Positions 37,501-49,500 of a stretch of DNA of 64,000 nucleotides are shown piece after piece; position 1 is the stretch's first letter, and each line of letters opens with the position of its first letter. Below the pieces are notes generated by a model. That model was given only the letters and a program-made list of their open reading frames with translations, ran no database searches and was not told the DNA's origin. Where the stretch lies: the NCBI GenBank assembly GCA_022575985.1, contig JAKSXM010000007.1, forward strand, positions 24,430,501-24,494,500, written 5' to 3'. Source of the stretch: Anagrus nilaparvatae (Eukaryota; Arthropoda; Insecta; Hymenoptera; Mymaridae). The position numbers and the translations under genes were made by a program.

Positions 37501-40500
37501 CTAGACTCTATGTATAACTTAATAGAGTTTTTTAACTAACCAACCATGTAATGCCGTAACCTAAAAAGTTGATCTTGTAAGTGTCTAATTAAAAGTATGT
37601 TTTTTTGTGATGCACTATCTAGCACCCACATAGTTAGAGTGCTTTGCTTGAAATTAAAAATTTTAGAGTTATATTTATTAATAAGTTATTCATGTCAAAG
37701 ATGTAATCAACGCTGCTAAATTATTTAATTTAGATTCAAAACAGAAAATTGGTTTTTATTTTTTTAAAATTCTTTTTTTTTTACTTAAAAATAGTAGTTT
37801 TACAGCTCATGTCCAGAAAAGTAGAGAATGGCCCAAATTGCAAGTAATGTGGTAAACTGTGATTTGGGATATTCTTTATTTATAGACAAGGGCTGCATAC
37901 AATTTTTCTGTTCAGCGGGCCGAAAGTACGTATTTCTCGGCTTCGTTTCGGAGTCTAATTTATGTGCGATTTGGGCCATTCTTTACTTTTCTGGACACGA
38001 GACGTAAATATACTATTTCTGCGTGATGATGCTACAGGAAATGCTGAAGGGCTTAGAAAAGAACTGCGGAAAAAATAAGTTAACACTATAAATACAAAAA
38101 AGATAAAAATAATGGTATTCATGAGGAGCGGGAGACTGAGAGAGGAGGAAAAATGGTCATATAAAAAAGAAGAAATAGAAATAGTAGCAGAATTTAAATA
38201 CTTAGGACTCAAGTTTGCAAGTACGGAGTCACTAGAAAAGCATATAACATATATAGTGGGGAAACCCAAAAAAGCTATTAATATGACATGGGGACTAATG
38301 AAAAGAATAGGTTTAGAAAAATTAAGCTTAAGGTTGTATTTATTACAAAACTTTGCAAGGGCGGTTTGTCTATATGGGGTGGAAATTTGGGGATTAAAAG
38401 GAAAGGAAAACATTGAAAAAATACAGGGTAAATACATGAAGATTATTATGGGCATAAATGCTAATACATTTGACCATATATGGAAACTTGAGACTGGTGT
38501 GAGAAGCCTGATATTGTATACACAAGAGAGGGCCATAAGCTATATATCAAGTATACTGGACATGAAGGAGGAAAGTTGGCCCAAAATCTGCTCAAGGGAA
38601 GAAATTAGAGGTATAAGAAATGAAGAGCCAACAAATTGGAGAAAAGACTTGCAACGGGTTTGGAAAAAAACAGGAAAGGATGAAATGCGGTTAATATTAA
38701 GTGGAGGTATGGGAGAGGAAAAATTTGCCAAAAAAATGGCAGAGGGGCTAAGTATTTTAAGGGATCAGGATATACAACAAGACTTTTCCAGAGCAGATAA
38801 TTTTAATTACTGGGAATGGTATTAGCTATACAAGGAAAATTTTATGAGAGAACAATATTTTGAGGATAAAAATATAAAAGGTAGCTGAAGAGAGCAATAG
38901 GCAAGAATTAGATGTGGGAATCTGAGCAAGGAGGGGAGTAAGGGATTTAAAGATAAAAAATGCAGTATATGCTTAAATGAGAAAGAATCCTTTAGACATA
39001 TCTAGGACTGCAGAGAAGCTAGCAGAAGTATGAAGGCAAGATGAACTAAATAGAAATTGGGATGACACAATAAGGGAGGCAATGAAAGGGAATTTATTCA
39101 AATAAGTGTTTATGCGATACAGTAGGAAAAAATAATTAGATAATTAGAGAATTAAAAGTAGCACTAATTAGAGGTGTAAAATGTGTAATTATATAGTGTT
39201 ATTAATACTATATAAATAAACCTTTTATAAACTTGTAATAAGTTGAACAATAAAGAAAGATTATACTATTTCTGCGTCAGTTTGCTGGACTCACAGTGGC
39301 CTAGAAATACGTGTTTCCTTGCCACTGATAAAGAAAAATTATGTTTTGCCCTCGACTGTAAAAAAAGAATGTCCCAGATCGGCTTTTCCTCGGATTGCAA
39401 TTTACGTGCGATCTGCAGGGCCATTCTTTACTTTTCTGGACGCAAATGTGCATTTCTACGAGAAAATCCTTTTTATGAGCACCAAAAATGAAGAAAAAAA
39501 AATTTACGAGGCCGCGACTGCCACCATGATTTTCCGATAGTTTGAACCCTATAGAATGCAAAAAAAAGCGTAAACACGAAATCGGCGATGGATGCCAAAA
39601 AGGTTTTGCCACTTTTATGTCAAAAACCGTGTTTTTTGTATCTGAGCTACCCCAAATTTTCAAAATAACTTTTAAGGTAAATAAAATTTTTTAAAAATAG
39701 GTAAAAAATTTGATTGCCAGGGAAAAATTACTCCAGAAGAAAAAAAAACTTTTCTTTTTCCGATGAAATTTAGCCAAGTTATCGTCAATTTAAGATTTTA
39801 CTCAAATTAGTCTTAAAAAAGATTGAAGTTCTATATTGAAAAATGCCTGTTTCTGAACTTTAAACATGTATTACTCGCTTGATTTTCATCGTAAAATAAT
39901 AATTTTTTTTTTTAAATCGATGTATTTTTCCCTGGCAATTCATTTCTTTATGAAAAAAAATCATTTTTATGTACCAAATTTCAATTCTTAGGTCAAAAGC
40001 CTTTGAATACTGTAAATAGAAAAATTTACATAACACAGTTTTTGACCTAAAAATTGGAATTTGGTCAATAAAAATGATTTTTTTTCATAAAGAAATGAAT
40101 TGCCAGGGAAAAATACATCGATTTAAAAAAAAAAAAATTATTATTTTACGATGAAAATCAAGCGAGTAATACATGTTTAAAGTTCAGAAACAGGCATTTT
40201 TCAATATAGAACTTCAATCATTTTTAAGACTAATTTGAGTAAAATCTTAAATTGACGATAATTTGGCTAAATTTCATCGGAAAAAGAAAAGTTTTTTTTC
40301 CTTCTGGAGTGATTTTTCCCTGGCAATCAGATTTTTTAAAAATTTTATTTACCTAAAAAGTTATTTTGAAAATTTGGGGTAGCTCAGATACGAAAAACAC
40401 GGTTTTTGACATAAAAGTGGCAAAATCTTTTTGGCATCCATCGCCGATTTCATCTTCACGGTTTTTTTGCATTCTATAGGGTTCAAACTACCAGAAAATC

Positions 40501-43500
40501 ATGGTGGCAGTCGCGGCCTCGTAAATTTTTTTTTCTTCATTTTTGGTGCTCATAAAAAGGATTTTCTCGTAGAAATGCACAAATATACTATTCTAATAAC
40601 GATTTCTAATTTGTATGGTAAAATTACTAGTGCGTTGTTATTTTATCTAGGTAGTGAATATACAATAAATACACTTATTCGATTTATTAAAATAATGGAA
40701 AATTTTTCAAAATCCATTGTTTCATAAAAAATCGACATTAAAACAAAGTCCACGATACAAATTAAGGAAAGTACGATACACATTAAGAAAGTTTAACGAA
40801 ATAACGAATGACCAATGGTAAAAATCAGTAACCAAAAGTATTTATTTTAGCCAAGAGAGATATTTTTTTCTTGTTAAATTATGTACATAAATTTATCTTT
40901 ATCCTCTTTTTTTGGCCAATAATCTTATACAGGTATATATAACGTGTTGTGATAATATATTTGGGTATTCATGATTCTTGTCTCTTTACCTCTTTTTGAT
41001 ATACATATGGATATACGTTCTTGTTAAATGTGCAATAAAGCACGAAAGTTTAGGTCTTCGACATTCTCTTATATGTTTAAACATTGATATATTAAGTAAA
41101 CACTTATAATGTATAGCAAAAAGTAAAATAACGAGCAACAATAAAATTAACTTTTTTTTATACCAAGATAGATTAGAATAATATTTATATTACTAACCAA
41201 AATTTAATAGATGCATAATAGTGTGAATAACACTGAGGATACCAATAAGCCCTCCGGTTATTTTATGAATATATATGTGATTATCTAATGGTAATATTGA
41301 GCTAAAACCGTGGGTTCTTAAGAATGTTATACATTGACGTAACATCAAAACTAGTATAAAGGTGCAGTCGAAGTTGAGGCATTGACCTGAAATGTTCAAA
41401 AAGACTAATTAAATTTATTGCCATTATCATTATTATTATTATAAATAACAATATACAAGAGAATCTAAGAAAGCAATTAAGATTGTCGATTTCTATAAGT
41501 AAACTAATAAATTTTCAATTTGTGGTAAAACATGGAATTCAAATTTATTGTTATTATTCTAGATAAATCTTGTTATAGTTATAAAAGGATATTTTTTTAA
41601 TTAAAATAAACTTACCACATGCCCTTGCCAGTATTACGTATCCGTTTGAATGTCTGTATTGATAAGCTCTTGTTGTAAATAAACCAATATTTATTAATGC
41701 AAAACACGTTATAAACATTAATTTAACGTAATTATTTTTTAAATATGGTAACGTTAACTGGTGTGGCCTTATCGCTGGTATTAGCTTTTCTATTTTACGT
41801 TTAAATCGTGGTGAATCTGGTTTTGGTGGCACCATCCAACGATCTATACTAAAAAGACAATGTATACAATTATATCTTAACAAAAGCAAATACCGTTGAC
41901 AATTTTATTGAAAAATAAATAAATACAAGAGAAATTTAATTTATATTTCTATAAAAAAGCTCGAATTGTGCAATGTACCTGTATATAAAAATTCAATTAA
42001 ACCTACCTAATTGAAAGATTTTCTAAGAGCCCATCGTGCTTTTCCAATTGCCTTTTGAGAGCTTCAAACGTAATCGCACCTCTATTAGCTTGGTCGGCAT
42101 CTTCAAAAAGTGCTATTGTTAGGTCCTCAATTTGTTCATCGCTAAATTTCATTCCATTCTCTTCCATGCAAGCACGAAGTACGTGTTCCAACTCACGTAA
42201 TTGAATTAATCCATCGCCTTTTTTATAGAAGGAAACAAAATATATATTATATATATATATAATCAAGAACCCAAATGAAGGATTTAATATCATTACAATT
42301 ATAAAGCATAGAATTTCATAATATATTTTGATTACTTTTGGAGAAAATTTTGTTATTAAAATGCTATCCGTTATCTTTCTAAATTAATAATTCAGTTTAT
42401 TTATTCAGTTTATATTTCCCTGACTTTATACCAAATAAGAACTAATTATTTCTTTCAACGTTATATTATACGAGAAAGTCACTAATTCATTTAATGCGGT
42501 GGAAATTTAACTATAATTTTTTTTAAATTCAATAAAGCTTCTGGCATAATTGTAAAACTAACTAATGCTTTTAACGTTTCAAAAAAATAATTTAAAAATC
42601 TGTTATATTCAATTTTATAATGTAGTTATAGTTGTCTAATCATATTTGCCTGAAAAATTTTGCAAAAAGAAATTTTTATATATGGGAAAATCTATAAAAT
42701 TTCCAAACACTAAACTTATTTTAAAAATCAATTTTTTTTTCAGACTACAAAGACTTTGAAATAACTTCGTTATCGCCTCACCTTGTTATACCTAATTACA
42801 TACAATATGTTAGACTTTTTTACCATATTGGATTCAGATTCGTAAAAAAACTAGGAAAAAGAAATTTTCAGGTATTACTTATAAATAAACACAACCTTAA
42901 TGTATGAAACATGTTACCTACAGATAAAGGTTAATTATAATACATAAATGGTATTCAAAATTACTATTTTTAATTCGTTAAATATTACCTTTATTAAAAA
43001 ATTAGCCCCTGAATCAAAATTATTCCAAGTGCCTAATCCCGGATTATTCTATATCCTTGAATCGAAACTATTTTAAGTCGCATTTACCCCCCCCCCTCTC
43101 CCTTAATTTTCCGATTAAAATGATGAATTTTTATTACTCAAACTAGAATCTCACTCATCTAATAGAATTACCCCAGTGTTAATGTAATTACATGATAAAA
43201 ATTTTTATAAAAGCTTTACTTGAGTGGCCCTTTATTTATTTTAATTTTATTTTTAGAGAAAAATGAAACATTTTGCCAGCTTTAGTTTGAAATAGTCCTC
43301 TGATGAAAATTCAAAGACCCAGAGTGTTTATAGGTTTTGTCGTGTATAAACAACATATTTTAAATTTAATCAGTTTCATGTAAATAATTAATTTCAATTA
43401 AATTTGTAATTGAATATTCCATGTAAAATTCAATAATTGAATATTTATTTGACTTTACTGAATTAAATTTTATTTAATAAAAAAGATAAAAAATTTTAAC

Positions 43501-46500
43501 TGTGTAAAATAAACAGTTAATTAAGTTGCAATTACTTTGTCAAAGTATTGATTACATTTTATATATACGAAAGATACCTATCGATAATATACATATAATA
43601 ATAACGTAATGTTTACTGACATTTTACACACGAAATATAATTATATATTGAAGAGCAAATCTGTATTATATCAAAATAAAATAATAAAGAGAAAATTTTT
43701 CATTGCCAAATTACTTTAAATCATTTTTTTTTTTTTTTTTTTTTTGAAAGTTGTATATATATAATTTACCATCGATGTCGTAAACTTTGAAAAGAAATCT
43801 GATCTTATCATTTTCTGTTTTTCCTGCAAATTGATGCATAGCATCAAGAAATTCTTGTAAAGATATAGTTCCAGAATTATCTTTATCGAAAATTTGAAAG
43901 ACACGTTCCGTAAAAAAAGGCTGTAAAAAGATTTTATCATTATTATTTTAAATAACAAATTTATTATATATATGAGACAAAATATGAATTTTTTTACATT
44001 TTTCTAAAAAAGATTTTGAAGATTACATAAGGGGAATTTAAATTCTAAACTATCATTTTTTTCTCTCATTATACACTCTTTTGTTGGCATGCTAAGGATC
44101 GTTTAAGACAATTAGTAATCTAGTTTAGATTAGCATAAGAAATAAATTTACTTTTAAAAACTTTTGAATTCTTAATTTTTTATTAGCAAAAGTAAATTTT
44201 ATTGTCCTTTATGATTTTTAGTCTTGAGTTGACCAATTTCTAAATCTATGAAACAGCTGCAAGAAATTATATCGTATAGAAATGAAAAACTCGAAATTTC
44301 GTTTGAATTTTATCCAATTCTGATGTCACCTTATTTATTTAAATTTAAAATTATGTGCTTAAGGTAATCTTCGTTTACAATTTTGAAAAAAATTCATACT
44401 TTTACTCATATATGCAATAGAACATATAATCAGTAAAAAAGTATTTTAAAATTAAATTTGATAGAGTTATATATATTAAAAAAAAAAAAAAAAATAAAAT
44501 TTTATTTGCATAAAGTTACATTTTTCGACGTGACGATCTTTTTAAATTCCTCACGCCTTATTTCTTTTTCGTTTCCCACAGTCTGCTTAAATATTCTCTC
44601 CAGCCATTCTAAATTACGCTCGTCAAATCCAATTCTAGATCTGTAAGATTTTTCATTTTCATTATTTTTTCTTTTTATTGACATTACGAGTAATTTTTTT
44701 TTCTCGTATTTTTTATATTTTGAATTTTATTTATATTACCTTGTACTCGTAATCGATGAAATAAATTCCATTATTTGTTCTGGGGTTACAGTTCCAGCTC
44801 CTTCTACATCTATTAGCCTCATTAATTTATCTATGATCTAAATAATAGATAATTAATTTTTAATTACTTGATTTTCTTAGATAAAAATTTATCATTCTTG
44901 AGATTTAATTTTAAAAAAAGTTATTAAAAAAAATTTAAATAGTAAAAAAATAAAGGTAGAGTTCTATTGGGTCTTGGCAAAGTGAGGCCCATTTGACCCA
45001 CTCAAGTGTTTTAAATACTTTGGTTATAATCTTATACATTGAAAAAAAATTCCAGTTATAGTGAGCAGAATTCCGATTACGGCAAGCGGATTTTTTTATA
45101 TTTCAAATGAAAGTCAAGACTTAATCGAAACAAATTGATTTTTTAAGAATAATTTAAATTTGTTATACTTTTTAGAAGTTTACCATCCAAATTAATATTG
45201 TTTATGCGTTATTTATTTAACCCTTTACCGTGAAATGCATCCTACAGAATACAAGACATTCAATTTACAGCAAGTTTACTTGAAAATCATTTTACTTAAA
45301 AAACTAATGAGTGTATCTCAATTGATCCTACATTTAATTAATAAGACAGTCTCAATTTTCATATTTTTATAAGTTATGAATTCATCAAATTTTTATCAAT
45401 TTAGCCATAATAAAAAAAAAGTATATTAATATTACATATATTAATAGCAATCATTGAGTCGTTTACTTCAAGAACCCGAATTTCGGGTAATTTTGAAAAT
45501 TTTTTAACATGGAACATGTTTATAGGTAGGAGGTACTTCAGAACTTGAAAATTAAGGAGGGGGGGTCAAATTTGTCCTATTTAAAGGGGGTGGTCCTATT
45601 TGTTCTATTTAAGGGGGGACCAAATTTATCCTACTTAAGGGGGGAGGGGTCAAATGAGACTTAGAATAATTAGGAGACTTTGAAAAATCTGGGGTTAAGG
45701 ATTTAGGATAGTACAGGTTTCTGGACTTAGAATAATATCGATTTAGGGACTTGGAATAATTCAGGTTTATCAATCAAAATAGTTTGGGTTTAGAATCTTA
45801 ACAGCTGGTAAGGTGACAATTACAAATTAGAAAATTGTATTGTAATGTTGAGTAACATTTATATTCTACCTAGTCCTCAGCTGGAAGTAAACATGTTTCA
45901 TGCATTTAGGTTGTGTTTACACAAACCGGTTATAAGTTTTTTTTTTTCTAAAAAGTGAAATTTTGAAAAAATATTAAGATTCAATCGGCCAATTTTCAAA
46001 ACAATAATAATTTCTAAAAGCTTGCATAATCTCAAAACTGAAATAAATGATTTTTTCGGTATAAGAATGAGTCCTCTTATTCAAAAATGATCTTACACTT
46101 TAAAATTAATTAATTTGTTCCAGAATTATCGAGGTTCCCAAAACGGTTGCCAACAATTCATGCTATTTTCCGGTTACTTTTATAATTTTTTTTAACATAT
46201 ATTAAATTTCAATGATCATACATTTTAAATGAACGCATTTTAAATCAAATTCTTTATATAATATAGCGATAAATATAAACAATAACAACAATAATAATTA
46301 TATTGAATAAACGTGTAATAAATTATTATAATATCAAACATTTTAAAATCAGTATTTCGCCTAAAGCGTGTGCTTAACATTTTAGCACAGGTTTATAATA
46401 TGCAAATAACCACTATATTTATTATTATATATATTTTTTATAGATTTTATGTAATTAGTGTTTTAATACACATTGGTCCCTGACGATGGAACTATAATAT

Positions 46501-49500
46501 AAGCTCCGAAACGCGTCGGTTTTGATATGTTAAATAGTTTACGGAGTCACTAGACGGCTTATCAAGGTAAAATATATAATCTTATTTTGTGACTTGGACA
46601 TAACAAACATGTTTTTTAAATTTTAAATAAGTGATTCATAAATAATAAAAAAAAGAATCATGATAAACGTCGTAACCGGAATCCCGTTTGCCACAACCAG
46701 AATTTTTTTTAGTTTGCAAAATATGTTTTATATATGGAATGGAAAACCACAAAATATATTGTCTTAATCTTCCTAAACTTCGAGCAAAGCAAAGCTCATG
46801 GCAAATAAGAATGGCCCAAGGCCTAAAAGGCGGAAGATCCGGATAATTGTTACGTATTCCATTTTGCTGTTAGTGGCATTAATGCACGGTAAAAGTATAT
46901 AATTATATACTGCAAGGTATTTGCGAGAGTCCACAGACTTGCGGGTTAAATGACAATTTATAATTTAAAATTTTATTTTTATATTATACAGTTTCAAGAT
47001 GGCCGAATTGGTCACATCGGTGATTGCTGGCGCAAAGCAAAACAAGTTAAAAAATTGCAAATTTGGGTGTTGTAAAAAAGATTGTGCTACAGCATTTTGT
47101 TTAATTTGCAATGAAGTTTATCATACTTCATGTTTGGAGAGGCTAAAATTTGTTAAAATTGACTAAAGAACAATTATATGCTGTAATGATTTTGACGTAT
47201 CAAGAGTACAAGCCTCAATAAGTGTGACTGAGATATATAGACATAGACATTGAAAATAACGAAGATTTACTTAAGATACTTTTAAAAATTTGCTACAAAA
47301 AATATTTAGACACAGAAAAACAGCTGAAAAAAATATTAATTGAAAAAGATGATATATTAGAAAAAAATAAATTATTGTATAAATTAAATAAAGAAATGGA
47401 AGAAAAAAATGTGCTCTTAACTGAAAAAATTAATAATAATTTAAAATCAACGGATAATAATAGTAATAACAATACAAACAAAGACAACAACACAATGCCG
47501 TATGCAAAAGTTGTGGCTAAAGAGAGAGAAAATAATAATATTCAGGAGCTCATTATAAAACCTAAACAAAACAAAGATTTCAAGCAGAGTTGCCATTTAA
47601 TAAAGAATAACATCTCTCCAGCTGACCTAAGTGTTCATGTAATATATTTAAAAGTATCTGAAAATAAACAACAAATAAAAATTTGTTGTGAAAATATAAA
47701 AGAAAATAATAAGTTAAAAGATTTGATTGAGCAAAATTATAATAAAAATGTTGAAGTAACGGCGCGCCGAAGTAACACATAGTAAATTACATAATCCACG
47801 TGTAAAAATAATAAATATTAATAGTGAATATAACACAGACGAATTAAAAGAAATTCTAATAAAAAACAATAACTGGAATGACTATAGAGAGGATATAAAA
47901 ATCTTAAAACTAATAAAAAACAAAAAACACAACAACTTCATGTCTATAATGGAGGTTACACCTACATTATTTGCTTCCATTATGGAAACCAGGAGTGTCT
48001 ACATTGGATGGAAAAGATGTAGAGTTATTGAAGATATTCATATAACACGTTGTTATAATTGCTCCCAATATGGTCATAAATCAAATAACTGTGAAAATGA
48101 TCAAGTCTGTCCTGTCTGTAGTAAAAATCATGACCTAAAATTGTGTAATAATAGAATTAAGAAATGTAATAATTGTGTTTGGCATTATAAAGTTTACCAT
48201 TTAAACTTCAAAGAAAACCATTGTACCTTTGAAAATAACTTATGTGAATATTATAAAAATCAAAAAAGAATTATTAAATTTAAAATTTGTTATAAAGAAA
48301 TAGAAATTTAATAAAACAGTTACAGTGCCAATCTTGAAACTAATTGTAAAAAAACTAAAAATTAAGCATTAAGAAGAACCAAAAAATCAAATACCATAGA
48401 CCATGTTATCTATAATAATCAAAAAATCACAGACTCTCATGATATGGCAAATATCTTTAATGGTTATTTTATTGACGTTAGTAAAAACCTTGCTAATACA
48501 TATTCTAATGTACAAAAGGAACCATATTTACCTGAATTTAATAGTAACACCATATATCTAAATTACACATCCAAAAATGAAATTGAAGATATTATTTATA
48601 AACTACGAGATAAACAAGGTGATGTTGATGGTATATCTACAAGGGTAATTAGGTGGCTTAGTAACAAAATATCATCTGTATTGGAACACATATTTAACAA
48701 ATGTATCTATTTGGGTTTTTGGCCTACTTCACTCAAAACAGCTGATATAATTTCAATATATAAAGATGGAGCCAAAAACATCACCAGCAATTATAGGCTT
48801 ATTGCCTTAATCTCCAATATTGCTAAAATTTTTGAAAAAATTGTATCGATCAGGCTGCAAAACTTCCTACTTGAAAATAATATCATAAAAGATAATCAAT
48901 TCGGATTTATGAAAAACAAAGGAACTGAAGACGCTCTAGCTTTTGTAACTAACCTCATTTACTCAAATCTAGACCAGTAATTGGGACCTTCTTGGACTTA
49001 AGTAAAGCATTTGACACGGTGGACCACAATATTTTTTTAATGTAGAAGCTATACAGGTATGGGATCAGAGGCCTGGCGTACGATCTATTTAAAAGTTACC
49101 TATCAAATAGAAAGCAATGTGTTAAGATCAACGATACTTGTGGATATTATAAAGAACTAAATAACATAGCTGTACCGCAAGGTAGTATTTTAGGACCAGT
49201 TTTATTTATCATTTACATAAATGATCTTTTAACTTTATGCCCGTATATATTATCGTATGCTGATGATACAGTATTATTTAGTGTTGAAAAAAACTGGGAA
49301 AAGGCTGAAAACAAGATGAACAACAACTCAAAAATTATTGGAGACTGGTTTATAGCTAATAAACTAACAATTAATACTAAAAAAACGTCATACATCACCT
49401 TCGCATGCAGCAACAAAAAATTACCTAATAACATTAATATTAAAATAAACTGTGAAACAATATCCAGAACACACACTATTAAGTATTTGGGTGTAATCTT

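Larger units (their letters stand above)
37805..39447. mobile_element. Remnant of a TGTCCAGAAAAGTA element split by a LINE
   Basis: TGTCCAGAAAAGTAGAGAAT at 37811 is mirrored by GCCATTCTTTACTTTTCTGG at 37975-37994, again near 39411-39430, and at 53655-53677. The stretch ACGTAAATATACTATT following it is shared with the copy near 53.69 kb. It is interrupted by the LINE at 38025-39261 and then by the palindrome at 39448-40580. Confidence 0.6.

Noticed and set aside
37955..38536. A 193-codon minus-strand open frame rich in F, L and S
   Set aside because: It is the antisense shadow of the LINE reverse-transcriptase fragment at 38112-38825, which has recognisable RT blocks.
39301..39663. A 120-codon minus-strand open frame
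   Set aside because: It lies mostly in the arm of the long palindrome and is mirrored by a plus-strand frame at 40431-40727. It has no protein motif.
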